Source: CAWAPD01 sp963783865
GTDB taxonomy: Bacteria > Actinomycetota > Thermoleophilia > UBA2241
Assembly: GCA_963783865.1 (NCBI GenBank)
Contig: CAWAPD010000001.1
Location: 682,001 to 746,000, forward strand
DNA: 64,000 nucleotides
Direction of reading: 5' to 3'
Part shown: piece after piece, positions 20,960 through 29,058 of the stretch
How the letters are laid out: every line of letters starts with the position of its first letter
Numbering within the stretch: the first letter of the stretch is position 1
Program-made: the position numbers and the translations under genes
Notes under the pieces: model-generated
Databases searched by the model: none
Told to the model about the DNA's origin: nothing
What the model saw: only the letters and a program-made list of their open reading frames with translations

Positions 20960-21613
20960 ATGGCCACCTCACCGCCCGCCCCGTCCACCGCCCCGCCGCG
21001 CCCCGCGCCCGCGGGCCCGACGGTCGCCTCGCGCGCACGAGAAGGGGTCTGGGCCAACGCCGACCCCCGCGCCTGGGACGCCCACCTGATCGTCGAGATC
21101 GCGATGGCGGTCGGCCTGGCGCTGGTGATCGGGCCGCTCTTCACGATGTTCGTGCCGCTGACCATGCCCCAGGGAGGGTCGTTCAGCCTGGAGATGCTGC
21201 CGCTCGTGTTCGTCGCCATCCGCCGCGGGGTGGTCCCGGGCGTGACGACGGGCCTGCTGTTCGGCTGCCTCTGCCTGCTTCCGTTCTTCAGGCCGTTCAT
21301 CTACCACCCGGCCCAGGTGCTGCTCGACTACCCGCTGGCCTTCGCCGCCGTCGGGCTCGCCGGCCTCGTGCCGGTGCGCGGGGGGTGGTCGCTGTGGGCC
21401 GCCGTCGCCACCGGCGCCGGCGCCCGCCTGGTCTTCCACTTCGTCTCGGGCTGGATCTTCTTCGCCACCTACGCGCCCGGCTGGGAATGGCCGTGGCTGT
21501 ACGCGCTCACGTACAACCTCCTCTATCTCGTTCCGCAGACGGCCGTGACGGCGATCTGCCTGCGACCCTTGCTCCGCGCGTATGATTCAGCGGTGGGGGC
21601 GGCCCGGGACTAG
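20960..21613 (+). CDS. thiT: Thiamine ECF transporter substrate-binding subunit ThiT
   Basis: A 217-residue integral membrane protein of the ThiT/YuaJ family. After a Pro/Ala-rich N-terminal tail there are about six hydrophobic segments. The pattern GGSFSLEMLPLVFVAIRRG, then HPAQVLLDYPLAFAAVGLAGL, matches the thiamine-binding loops of ThiT. It would work with a shared ECF ATPase/EcfT module, not encoded here. The ATG at 20960 is fixed by the SD within the TPP riboswitch; in-frame starts further upstream lie inside the aptamer. Confidence 0.92.
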   Translation: MATSPPAPSTAPPRPAPAGPTVASRAREGVWANADPRAWDAHLIVEIAMAVGLALVIGPLFTMFVPLTMPQGGSFSLEMLPLVFVAIRRGVVPGVTTGLLFGCLCLLPFFRPFIYHPAQVLLDYPLAFAAVGLAGLVPVRGGWSLWAAVATGAGARLVFHFVSGWIFFATYAPGWEWPWLYALTYNLLYLVPQTAVTAICLRPLLRAYDSAVGAARD

Positions 21614-21665
21614 GCGGGCCGCGATCGCCCCGTCCGCAGCCGGCCCGCAGAAGAGGGACACCGAC

Positions 21666-22334
21666 GTGACGACCGCGATCTTCGCCAACGGGGAGTACGA
21701 AGACGACGCCTACTACCGGGAGCGGTTCGCCCGCGCCACACGGGCGATCGCCGCCGACGGCGGGTACGCGTTCCTGCACCGCCACGGGCTGACGCCGGAG
21801 GTGCTGGTCGGCGATTTCGACTCCCTCCCCGAGGACCTGGTCGCGGCGGCCGACGCGGCCGGTGTGGCGATCGTGCAGCGTCCGGCGCGCAAGGACCAGA
21901 CCGACACGGAGCTCGCCGTGGCCGAGGCGCTGGAGCGGGGGGCCCGGGCGATCGAGCTGCTCGGCGCGCTGGGGGGCCGGCCGGACCACCTGCTCGGGCA
22001 CATCGCCGTGCTGCGCGGGCTCGAGCTGCGGGGCGTCCCAGCCTGGATCGCCTCGCCCCGGCTTGTGCTGCGCGTCTTCTGGGCGCCAACGAGCGTCACC
22101 CTCGACTCGCCGGCCGGCACGGTCGTGTCGTTCCAGAGCCTGGCGCCGACGTCCGTGCTCACGCTGCGCGGGTTCGACTACGCGGTGACGAACGCGCCGC
22201 TGGCCGCCGAGAGCTGTCTGGGCCTGAGCAACGTCGTGGCCGCCGGGGCCGAGCCGGCGCGCTTCGTGCTCAAGGCTGGCGTGATCGTCGCGACCGTCTG
22301 GGCCGGCGACGAGCGGTTCGGGCGTTGCGCGTAG
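21666..22334 (+). CDS. thiN: Thiamine diphosphokinase
   Basis: A 222-residue thiamine pyrophosphokinase (thiamine + ATP to thiamine diphosphate + AMP). The catalytic core shows AADGGYAFLHRHG, VLVGDFDSLPEDL and RKDQTDTELAVAEAL with the Asp residues that bind Mg and ATP; the C-terminal beta domain includes GFDYAVTN and LGLSNVV. The GTG at 21666 follows AGAGGGA; an upstream ATG at 21582 would add an unrelated 28-residue tail overlapping thiT. It forms a salvage pair with the thiamine importer under the TPP riboswitch. Confidence 0.92.
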   Translation: MTTAIFANGEYEDDAYYRERFARATRAIAADGGYAFLHRHGLTPEVLVGDFDSLPEDLVAAADAAGVAIVQRPARKDQTDTELAVAEALERGARAIELLGALGGRPDHLLGHIAVLRGLELRGVPAWIASPRLVLRVFWAPTSVTLDSPAGTVVSFQSLAPTSVLTLRGFDYAVTNAPLAAESCLGLSNVVAAGAEPARFVLKAGVIVATVWAGDERFGRCA

Positions 22335-22900
22335 TGGTCGCCTCCGCCGCGAGAGGGACGCCCGGGGGCTCGTCGCCGGCGCTCCGGGACTGGCTGGCCC
22401 GCCGCGGATGGCTCGTCTGGGGACTGGTCGTGCTGGTGGTCTCGGTCGTGCCGGTCGGCTGGGTCTTCGGCCTCGCGCCCGAAGAGACGTGGTCGCTGGG
22501 CGGCAGCATCGGGCACTTCTTCGAGTTCGGCCTGTTCGCGGCGCTGGTCGCCATCGCCTGGGGGCGCCGGGGACGGGCCCGGGACGGGCGCCCCGCCGGC
22601 GCCGGGGACGTGACCGGGCAGAGCCCCCGCGGAGGTCTCGCCGCCGGCGCCCTGGCGGCCGTAGCCTACGGCGCCGCCATCGAGATCGCGCAGGTCCCCA
22701 TCCCGTATCGCAACGGCGACTGGCGGGACCTGGTCGTCGACGTTGTCGGCACCGCGGCCGGACTGGGTATCCTTGTGGTCGCGCGGCGGCGGACCCCGGC
22801 GCGGGAGGCGACGAAGCCGACGCCCGCGCCGTCGCCGGCACCGGCCCCGGCCGCGCCGCCCGCGGGCGCGACTGCGCGGCGAAGGGAGGACGACACGTGA
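22325..22900 (+). CDS. VanZ-like family membrane protein
   Basis: A 191-residue protein with about four hydrophobic helices and the VanZ pattern SLGGSIGHFFEFGLFAAL and IEIAQVPIPYRNGDWRDLVVDVVGTAAG, where the Glu and the D-x-x-x-D/N residues are conserved in the family. The role of VanZ-like proteins is poorly defined; the founding member gives low-level teicoplanin resistance. The C-terminal 35 residues are Pro/Ala-rich. It starts at TTG 22325 or GTG 22334, overlapping the thiamine diphosphokinase stop, and its own TGA overlaps the moeA GTG. Confidence 0.8.
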   Translation: MRVVVASAARGTPGGSSPALRDWLARRGWLVWGLVVLVVSVVPVGWVFGLAPEETWSLGGSIGHFFEFGLFAALVAIAWGRRGRARDGRPAGAGDVTGQSPRGGLAAGALAAVAYGAAIEIAQVPIPYRNGDWRDLVVDVVGTAAGLGILVVARRRTPAREATKPTPAPSPAPAPAAPPAGATARRREDDT

Positions 22901-24120
22901 TCTCGCTGAACGAGGCCATCGACCGCGTGCTGGCGGAGGTGCGCCCGCTCGGCGCCGAGGAGGTACCGCTGCTCGAGGCGCTGGGCCGCGCGGCCGCCGC
23001 CGACATCGTCTCGCCCGAGCGTGTGCCGGCGTTCGACAACTCGGCCATGGACGGGTTCGCCGTGCGGGTGTCCGACGCGACGCCGGACGCGGTCCTTCGC
23101 ATCGTGGCCGAGATCCCCGCCGGCCACGTGGCCGAGGCCGCCGTCGGCGCCGGCGAGGCCGCCCGCATCATGACCGGCGCCCCGATGCCGGACGGCGCCG
23201 ACGCCGTGATCCCGGTGGAGCGCACCAGCGAGCGCGACGGGGCCGTCGTGATCGACGGCCCCGTCGCGCTCGGCGCCAACGTGCGCCGCGCCGGCGAGGA
23301 CGTCGAGCCCGGCTCGACGGTCTGCCCGCGCGGCGCCGCGCTGGCCCCCGCCGCTCTGGGTCTGCTGACCTCGGTCGGGATCGAGCGCGTGAGCGTCGCG
23401 CGCCGCCCGCGCGTGGCCGTGCTGGCGACGGGCAGCGAGCTGGTGCCCGCCGGCGAGCCGGTCGGTCCGGGCCAGATCCGTAACTCCAACTCGGTCACCG
23501 CCTACGGTCAGGTGCTGGGGGCCGGCGGCGAACCCGTCCTGTTGGGCATCGCCCGCGACGACCCCGCGGTGACCCGCGAGCTGATCGCCGGCGCCCTCGA
23601 GCACGACGTGGTCATCACCTCGGGCGGCGTCTCGGTGGGCGACTACGACTTCGTCAAGACGGTGCAGGACGACCTCGGCGTCGAGCGGCGTTTCTGGGGG
23701 GTCGCGACCAAGCCCGGCAAGCCGATGGCGTTCGGCGTGCGCGGCGACACGCTCGTGTTCGGCGTGCCGGGCAACCCGGTCGCTGCGATGGTGTCGTTCG
23801 AGCTGTACATCCGCCCGGCGCTGCTCGCTCTGCAGGGCCGGGACGACCTGTGGCGGCCGTGGGTCAGGGCCGTCGCGGCCGAGCCCGTGCCCGGGACCAG
23901 GGACCGCATGGAGGCGCGCCGCTGCGTGCTCGAGCGCGACGGCGACGGCTGGCGGTTCTCGACCACGGGTCCGCAGGGTTCGGCGATCCTGCGCTCGATG
24001 GCGCAGGCCGAGGGTCTCGCGTTCGTGCCGGCCGGCCATCCCGCCGGCGAGGCGGGCGAGCCACACCTGGTGATGCTGCTCGACGGCGCCCGTCGCGAGC
24101 GGCCCCCGTTCCCCGGCTGA
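22897..24120 (+). CDS. moeA: Molybdopterin molybdenumtransferase MoeA
   Basis: A 407-residue MoeA, which inserts molybdate into adenylylated molybdopterin. The family core is visible: FDNSAMDGFAVR, GEAARIMTGAPMPDGADAVIPVE, ATGSELV, GQIRNSNS, TSGGVSVGDYDFVK, GVATKPGKPMAFG and VFGVPGNPVAAMVSFE. The start is GTG at 22897, behind GAAGGGAGG and overlapping the previous stop (GTGA). No other molybdenum-cofactor genes lie in the window. Confidence 0.96.
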   Translation: MISLNEAIDRVLAEVRPLGAEEVPLLEALGRAAAADIVSPERVPAFDNSAMDGFAVRVSDATPDAVLRIVAEIPAGHVAEAAVGAGEAARIMTGAPMPDGADAVIPVERTSERDGAVVIDGPVALGANVRRAGEDVEPGSTVCPRGAALAPAALGLLTSVGIERVSVARRPRVAVLATGSELVPAGEPVGPGQIRNSNSVTAYGQVLGAGGEPVLLGIARDDPAVTRELIAGALEHDVVITSGGVSVGDYDFVKTVQDDLGVERRFWGVATKPGKPMAFGVRGDTLVFGVPGNPVAAMVSFELYIRPALLALQGRDDLWRPWVRAVAAEPVPGTRDRMEARRCVLERDGDGWRFSTTGPQGSAILRSMAQAEGLAFVPAGHPAGEAGEPHLVMLLDGARRERPPFPG

Positions 24121-24209
24121 GGCGACGGCCGGGAGCCACGGGCCGCTTCAGCGGCGCGGGCGGCGGCTGGAGGGATCGCAGCCCTGGGGCGCGTCCGCTG
24201 GAAGCGGCG

Positions 24210-24905
24210 TCACTTCGGCGTCGCCGACGCCAGCGTCGCCCAGACGATCAGCCGGTGGCTGGCGCTGTAGGGCGGTGTGCAGGTGGTGAGCACCAGCCCG
24301 TAGCCGCGGTCGGCGAGCACGCCGGTGTCGGCCGGCAGCGTCGTCGTCACCTTGTCCACCCGGTAGGCGAACCGGGCGTAGGGCGTGTCGAGGGAGATCG
24401 CGTCGCCGTGCCGCAGCTCGTTGAGGCGGTAGAACGGCGCGCCGTAGGTGGTGCGGTGACCGGCGACGGCGAACGGCTCGCCGATCCCCGGCAGCGGCGT
24501 CGTGGCATAGTGGACCGGTCCGCTGCGCAGCAGGCTCGCGTCGCCGCTCGGGCTGAGCGACGCCGCCGCGCCGGGATAGCCTTCGAGCACGATCTTGTTG
24601 AGGTGGATGCGAGGGATCGCGAGCCGCCCGATCGGGTCGCCGGGCTTGACGCGGGTCTCGAAGACCGAGGCGAGGTAGCGCACCTTGAGGTCGGTCGTGT
24701 CGAGCTTGGCCAGTCGCTTGGCTCGCGCCGCGGCGACCGCCGCGAACGCGGCGTTCGACCGGTCGTAGCTCGCGGTCAGCTTGCCCTGTTCGAAACGGGC
24801 GTAGGCGGCCGACCAGAACGGGAAGGCAAGGATCAGGCCGCCGACGACGAGGAGCAGGTTGGCGACCCGGCGCACGATGCGCTGGCGAGTGGTTCGGGGC
24901 GTCAT
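24210..24905 (-). CDS. Sortase (class E-like)
   Basis: A 231-residue membrane-anchored transpeptidase. One hydrophobic helix at residues 15-32 anchors it; the sortase barrel follows, with catalytic His150 (AGHRTTYG), Cys209 (LTTCTPP) and Arg218 (SHRLIV). Such enzymes attach LPxTG/LAxTG proteins to the cell wall in high-GC Gram-positives. No sorting-signal protein is seen nearby, so it is probably a housekeeping or orphan enzyme. It is convergent with moeA, and 24121-24209 shows no feature beyond weak inverted repeats. Confidence 0.9.
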   Translation of the reverse strand: MTPRTTRQRIVRRVANLLLVVGGLILAFPFWSAAYARFEQGKLTASYDRSNAAFAAVAAARAKRLAKLDTTDLKVRYLASVFETRVKPGDPIGRLAIPRIHLNKIVLEGYPGAAASLSPSGDASLLRSGPVHYATTPLPGIGEPFAVAGHRTTYGAPFYRLNELRHGDAISLDTPYARFAYRVDKVTTTLPADTGVLADRGYGLVLTTCTPPYSASHRLIVWATLASATPK

Positions 24906-24979
24906 GCGCTCATCCTAGGCGGCGGCGGGACGCCCGGCAACGTGTGATAGAGTCGGGGCCCTCGCCGACGGGGGTGGGC

Positions 24980-25483
24980 ATGAGGTCTTGCAGCGACGTG
25001 CACAACTTCCTTCTCGAAGAGGGCGTCGCGCACGAGATCATCCACCTCCCCGCCCTCGCCACGACGGCGCCGCGTGCCGCCGACCAGCTCGGCGTCGCCG
25101 TCTCCGACATCGTGAAGTCCCTCGTGTTCGCCACCGAGAACGGCCCCGTCGTCGCGCTCGTCCCCGGCGACCGTCAGGCGAGCCTGCCGCGGCTGCGGGC
25201 GGCGCTGGGCTGCCGGCGCCTGGCCCTGGCGGGTCCGGCCGAGGTGCTCGACGTCACCGGGTACCGCCCCGGCGCCGTGCCGCCCTGCGGCCTTGCCCTC
25301 GACCTGCCGATGGTCGCCGACCCCGCCTGCTTCGCCCCCGAGGTCGTCTACTGCGGCGGCGGGACCACCACGACCATGCTGAGGATCCGCGGCGAGGACC
25401 TGCGGACGGTGCTCGGCGCGCGGGTTGCGGCGATCGCCGACGACCCACAGAATGAGTCGGCGGCGCCCGCGGCGAAGGGTTGA
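24980..25483 (+). CDS. YbaK/ProX-type aminoacyl-tRNA deacylase
   Basis: A 167-residue protein of the YbaK/EbsC fold, which clears mischarged tRNAs (for instance Cys- or Ala-tRNAPro) or acts on related substrates. Family marks are ATTAPRAADQLGV, DIVKSLVF (with the conserved lysine), ALVPGDRQAS and the C-terminal YCGGGTTTTMLRI, where this family typically has CGGG.....I. The ATG at 24980 follows GGGGGTGG; an in-frame GTG at 24974 is possible. It stands alone, with a short imperfect hairpin (25488-25518) behind it. Confidence 0.85.
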   Translation: MRSCSDVHNFLLEEGVAHEIIHLPALATTAPRAADQLGVAVSDIVKSLVFATENGPVVALVPGDRQASLPRLRAALGCRRLALAGPAEVLDVTGYRPGAVPPCGLALDLPMVADPACFAPEVVYCGGGTTTTMLRIRGEDLRTVLGARVAAIADDPQNESAAPAAKG

Positions 25484-25560
25484 CCGGCTCGGGCCGGCGC
25501 TCCGCCGGCCCCGACCGACAGCACTGACAGCAGATCCGATCCGATGAGGAAGGTGGCGCG

Positions 25561-26880
25561 GTGACGACCCCAGCCGCGCAGGCGGCCGGACGCCTGCGGA
25601 TCCTGAGCCCCGGCGACCTCGAGCGTCTGGACGACGCGGCGCTCGGGCTGCTCGCGCGCGTCGGCGTCGGCGTGCCCTCGGCGGCGGCACGGGCGGCGCT
25701 GGTCGCCGCGGGCGCCGCCGCCGACGGCGAGGTGGTGCGCATCCCGCGGGACAAGGTGAAGGCGCTCCTGGCGCTCGCACCCGAGCGGATGACGCTCGGG
25801 GCGCGGGCGAACCGGACGCTCGTCACCGGCGCCGGTTCGCTGCTCACGACCGACGGGTGCCCGACCGACATCTACGACCTCGAGACCGGCGCCAAGCGGG
25901 CGACGACGACCGCCGACGTCGACGCCATCACCCGGATCGTCGACGCCCTCGACGACGTCGACTTCTGCTGGACCACCGTCAGCGCGCAGGACCAGCCGGT
26001 CGGGCGCCGCGGGCTGCACGAGCTCTACCACGTGCTCGCCAACACCGGGAAGCACGCGCAGACGGTCACCATCGTCGACCCGCTGCAGGCCGCCGTCGCC
26101 GTCGAGATGGCGCGGGCCATCGCCGGCGGCGAGCAGGGCGTGAGGAGGGCCTCGCCCATCTCGGCCCTGCTGGGGACGATCACGCCGCTCGGCCACGACG
26201 AGGGCACGCTCGACGCCGGCCTGGTCTTCGCCGAGGCCGGCGTCCCCATCGGTTTCGTCACGATGCCGCAGGGCGGCTCGACCACGCCGGTCACGATGGC
26301 CGGTTCACTCGTGGTCGGCATCGCCGAGGCGATCAGCGGCGTCTGCGCGATCCAGGCGACGCACGCCGGCGCGCCGGTGTTCGTCTGCTTCATCCCGAGC
26401 ATCATGGACCTGCGCACCGGCGACTTCAGCGGCGGCGCCCCCGAAGACACCCTGATGGGCGCCGCCGTGGCCGACATCGGGCGCTTCTACGGCCTGCCGA
26501 CGATGTGCGGCGTCAACGCCTCGGCCGCCAAGCTTCCCGGCTGGCAGACGCTGGCCGACGACGTGACCACGACGTTCCTGTCGGTGCTGGCCGGGGTCGA
26601 CATGCTCACAGGCGTGGGCATGGTCGCCGGCGGGCGCATCTTCTCGTACGAGGAGCTGATCCTGGGGACGGAGGTGGCGGCGACGGCGCGGGCGGCCGCC
26701 CGCGCCGTCGCCGCGGCCCCCGTCGCGCAGGCGGCGAGCCTGCTCGACGAGGGGCGTGACGCCGTGGAGAGCGCTCGCGGGCGCGCTCGCGAGCTGCTCG
26801 CCACCCACGTGCCACCGCCTCTGGCGCCCGACCTCGACGGCGAGCTGCGCCGGCTGGTCGCCGACCCGGCGGATGTATGA
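25561..26880 (+). CDS. MttB-superfamily (COG5598) corrinoid-dependent methyltransferase, paralogue 1
   Basis: A 439-residue TIM-barrel protein of the trimethylamine methyltransferase (MttB) superfamily. Members move a methyl group from a quaternary or tertiary amine to a corrinoid protein. Marks are VGVGVPSAAARAALVAAG, TTDGCPTDIYDLETG, TTADVDAITRIVDALDDVDF, a SALLGTITPLGHD segment and ETATLFS-like barrel strands. There is no in-frame TAG, so no pyrrolysine, as in glycine betaine methyltransferase MtgB. Unlike paralogues 2 and 3 it lacks the C-terminal HTRRHMK..WRP segment. The GTG start has AGGAAGG upstream. A lipoprotein of an amino-acid importer follows 28 bases later, linking uptake and demethylation. 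Substrate unknown. Confidence 0.82.
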   Translation: MTTPAAQAAGRLRILSPGDLERLDDAALGLLARVGVGVPSAAARAALVAAGAAADGEVVRIPRDKVKALLALAPERMTLGARANRTLVTGAGSLLTTDGCPTDIYDLETGAKRATTTADVDAITRIVDALDDVDFCWTTVSAQDQPVGRRGLHELYHVLANTGKHAQTVTIVDPLQAAVAVEMARAIAGGEQGVRRASPISALLGTITPLGHDEGTLDAGLVFAEAGVPIGFVTMPQGGSTTPVTMAGSLVVGIAEAISGVCAIQATHAGAPVFVCFIPSIMDLRTGDFSGGAPEDTLMGAAVADIGRFYGLPTMCGVNASAAKLPGWQTLADDVTTTFLSVLAGVDMLTGVGMVAGGRIFSYEELILGTEVAATARAAARAVAAAPVAQAASLLDEGRDAVESARGRARELLATHVPPPLAPDLDGELRRLVADPADV

Positions 26881-26908
26881 TGCGCGCCTGGGCGGTGAGG
26901 GGAGCGGC

Positions 26909-27802
26909 GTGAGGCGAGTCGGAGGCGGCAGGATACGAGGCGTGGTGGCGGTCATGGCGGTCGCGGCGACGCTCGTCGCCGCGGCCGCCACGGTCGCCTC
27001 GTGCGGCGGCCTGCACCTCACACCGGTCGAGCGCTTCCAGAAGATCCTCGGCCACCTGCCCACCGGGCGCGCCGCGAACGTGGCCGCCGCCAAGAAGCTC
27101 ATCGTGGCCAATGCCGCCGACAACCCGCCCCAGAGCTTCATCGACCCCACGTCCAAGCAACTCGTCGGGTTCGACGTCGATGTCGCCAAGCGCGTCGGCG
27201 AGATCCTCGGCGTCGACGTCGAGTTCGTGAACCCGAACTGGGACAACGTCGCCGCGGGGCTGGCCAAGAACAGCTACGACGTCGCCATCGGCTCGATCCC
27301 CATCACCTCGACACGGGCCAAGACGATGTCGTTCACCGCGCCTTACGCCTACCAGTCGGCCGAGGTGCTCACTCGCCGTGGCGACCCCGCGATCACCTCG
27401 ACCGCCGACCTCCAGGGCAAGACGATCGGCGTGGACGTCCAGTCCGTCTACCAGTTCTGGTTGCAGCAGCTGGGCGGCGTCGCAGTACGCGTCTTCAACG
27501 ACGAGACCGACGCCTACCAGGCCCTGCGCGAGGGGCAAGTCGACGGGGTCATGACCTCGCAGGCGGCCGCCGGCGCGGCGCTCGACGCGAGCAAGTCGCT
27601 CGAGGCTTCGGGGCCGGTCTTCTTCTACCAGCCCCTCGGGTTCGCCACGGCGACCGGCCAGCCCGACCTGGTCAAGGTGCTCGACCACGCCATCGCGCAG
27701 ATGCGCAAGGACGGGTCGCTGGCGAGGATCTCGAAGAAGTGGTACGGCGGCGAGGACCTGACGCGGGCCCCGTCCGACAGCGTGCCCCGCTTCGAGCAGT
27801 GA
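26909..27802 (+). CDS. ABC amino-acid transporter substrate-binding lipoprotein 1
   Basis: A 297-residue periplasmic-binding-type protein (SBP_bac_3 family). A signal sequence ends in the lipobox VASC with Cys32. The mature part has NPPQSFID, LVGFDVDVAKRVGEILG, YDVAIGSIPITSTRAK and GKTIGVDVQSVYQFW, typical of polar amino acid binders. The GTG at 26909 follows GGGGAG. It lies 28 bases behind the MttB paralogue and is probably co-transcribed with it. A promoter separates it from the second binding protein, so the two may serve one permease under different control. Confidence 0.88.
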   Translation: MRRVGGGRIRGVVAVMAVAATLVAAAATVASCGGLHLTPVERFQKILGHLPTGRAANVAAAKKLIVANAADNPPQSFIDPTSKQLVGFDVDVAKRVGEILGVDVEFVNPNWDNVAAGLAKNSYDVAIGSIPITSTRAKTMSFTAPYAYQSAEVLTRRGDPAITSTADLQGKTIGVDVQSVYQFWLQQLGGVAVRVFNDETDAYQALREGQVDGVMTSQAAAGAALDASKSLEASGPVFFYQPLGFATATGQPDLVKVLDHAIAQMRKDGSLARISKKWYGGEDLTRAPSDSVPRFEQ

Positions 27803-27859
27803 CCGCGCTGACGTGCGCGTCCGCGCGGCCCCGGGGAGCCCGCGCCGCATCCCTTCCGG

Positions 27860-27887
27860 TTGCGCTCGCGTGAGCGTGATGTATAAC
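27860..27887 (+). promoter_or_regulatory. Promoter of the amino-acid ABC importer operon
   Basis: TTGCGC (27860-27865) and TATAAC (27882-27887) are 16 bases apart, about 135 bases before the second lipoprotein gene. A GC palindrome, GGGGCCCGCGGGCCCC (27957-27972), lies in the leader. Confidence 0.55.
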
Positions 27888-28022
27888 AAGGATTCACAGG
27901 TTCGCACAATGACTTCCCGCTGCTCCAGGCATCACCGCCTGTCGGATCTACTGGCGGGGCCCGCGGGCCCCCTAGGGCGTCGCCGGCCGGTCACCTCGCC
28001 GGCGGTGCGAAAGGAAGGGGAC

Positions 28023-28955
28023 ATGAGCACACGCAGACTGTCCGCTCTCACCGTTCTCGCGCTGGTCCTGGCGCTCGCCGTCGCGCTGTTCGCCGCCTGC
28101 GGCAGCAGCGGTTCCGGCAGCTCGAGCAGCGCTTCGCCCGGCGGACCCACCGGCAACACTCCGGCAGAGAAGATGCAGTCCATCCTCGGCCACGCGCCGA
28201 CCGACATGGCTGCCGCGATCGCCCAGAAGGGCTACTTCGTGGTCGTCGACGACGCCGCCTACCCGCCGCAGAGCTTCATCGACAAGTCGGGCAAGCTGAT
28301 CGGCTTCGACGTCGACGTGGCCAACCGGCTGAGCCAGATCATCGGCGTGCCCGCCCATGTCAAGCCGGTCCAGTGGACCGCGGTGCTCGCGGGCATCCCG
28401 GTGGGTCGCTTCGACGTGTCGATCGGCTCGATGACGGTGACCACCGATCGCCTGAAGAACATGGACTTCTCCGACCCGTACTACTACACGCAGGGGCAGG
28501 TCATCGTGAAGCAGGGGTCGACGATCCTGGCCGACGCCAGCGCCCTCAAGGGCAAGAAGATCGGCGTCGGCACCGGCACGACCTACGCGCAGTACCTCGA
28601 CAAGATCGGCGGCGTCCAGGTGAAGGCGTACGCGACCGACACCGACACGTTCCCGGATCTGAAGAGCGGGCGCATCGACGGCGTCATGACCGCCGACCTG
28701 ACGGCCGCCCAGGGGATCTCGTCGGGCTACCCGTTCGTCTTCTCGGGCAAGCCTTACTACTACGAGCCGCTGGCGTTCGCCATCCAGAAGGGCCAGTCGG
28801 ACTGGCTCGCGCTGCTCAACTACGCCGTCAAGCAGATGCATTCCGATGGCACGCTGACCACGATGGCCAAGAAGTGGTACCACGGCTTCGACCCGACCCA
28901 GCCGCCGGCGGCCGGCACACTGGGCTTCGACCAGGCGCTGGCCCAGCTGCAGTAA
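28023..28955 (+). CDS. ABC amino-acid transporter substrate-binding lipoprotein 2
   Basis: A 310-residue SBP_bac_3 lipoprotein, paralogous to the product at 26909. The lipobox FAAC puts the modified Cys at 26, followed by a Ser/Gly linker. YPPQSFIDKSGKLIGFDVDV, FDVSIGSMTVTTDRLK, GKKIGVGTGTTYAQYL and RIDGVMTADLTAA are clear. Both paralogues share a short N-terminal helix (K-I/S-ILGH-P-T) not typical of the family core. The ATG follows GAAAGGAAGGGG. It heads the permease-ATPase operon. Confidence 0.92.
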   Translation: MSTRRLSALTVLALVLALAVALFAACGSSGSGSSSSASPGGPTGNTPAEKMQSILGHAPTDMAAAIAQKGYFVVVDDAAYPPQSFIDKSGKLIGFDVDVANRLSQIIGVPAHVKPVQWTAVLAGIPVGRFDVSIGSMTVTTDRLKNMDFSDPYYYTQGQVIVKQGSTILADASALKGKKIGVGTGTTYAQYLDKIGGVQVKAYATDTDTFPDLKSGRIDGVMTADLTAAQGISSGYPFVFSGKPYYYEPLAFAIQKGQSDWLALLNYAVKQMHSDGTLTTMAKKWYHGFDPTQPPAAGTLGFDQALAQLQ

Positions 28956-28993
28956 CGTCCTGAAGGACGTTGAGGCACGCTGACCACATCGTC

Positions 28994-29031
28994 GGCCGGC
29001 GCGGCGCCCGCAAGCGGGCGCCGCGCCGGCC
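28994..29031. repeat. 18-bp GC hairpin between lipoprotein 2 and permease genes
   Basis: Arms 28994-29011 and 29014-29031 pair perfectly with a 2-base AA tip. No T tail follows, so it may weaken read-through or protect the lipoprotein mRNA, a common way to make more binding protein than permease. Confidence 0.65.
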
Positions 29032-29058
29032 CATCCCGAACCGCGAGGTCCTGAGCAC

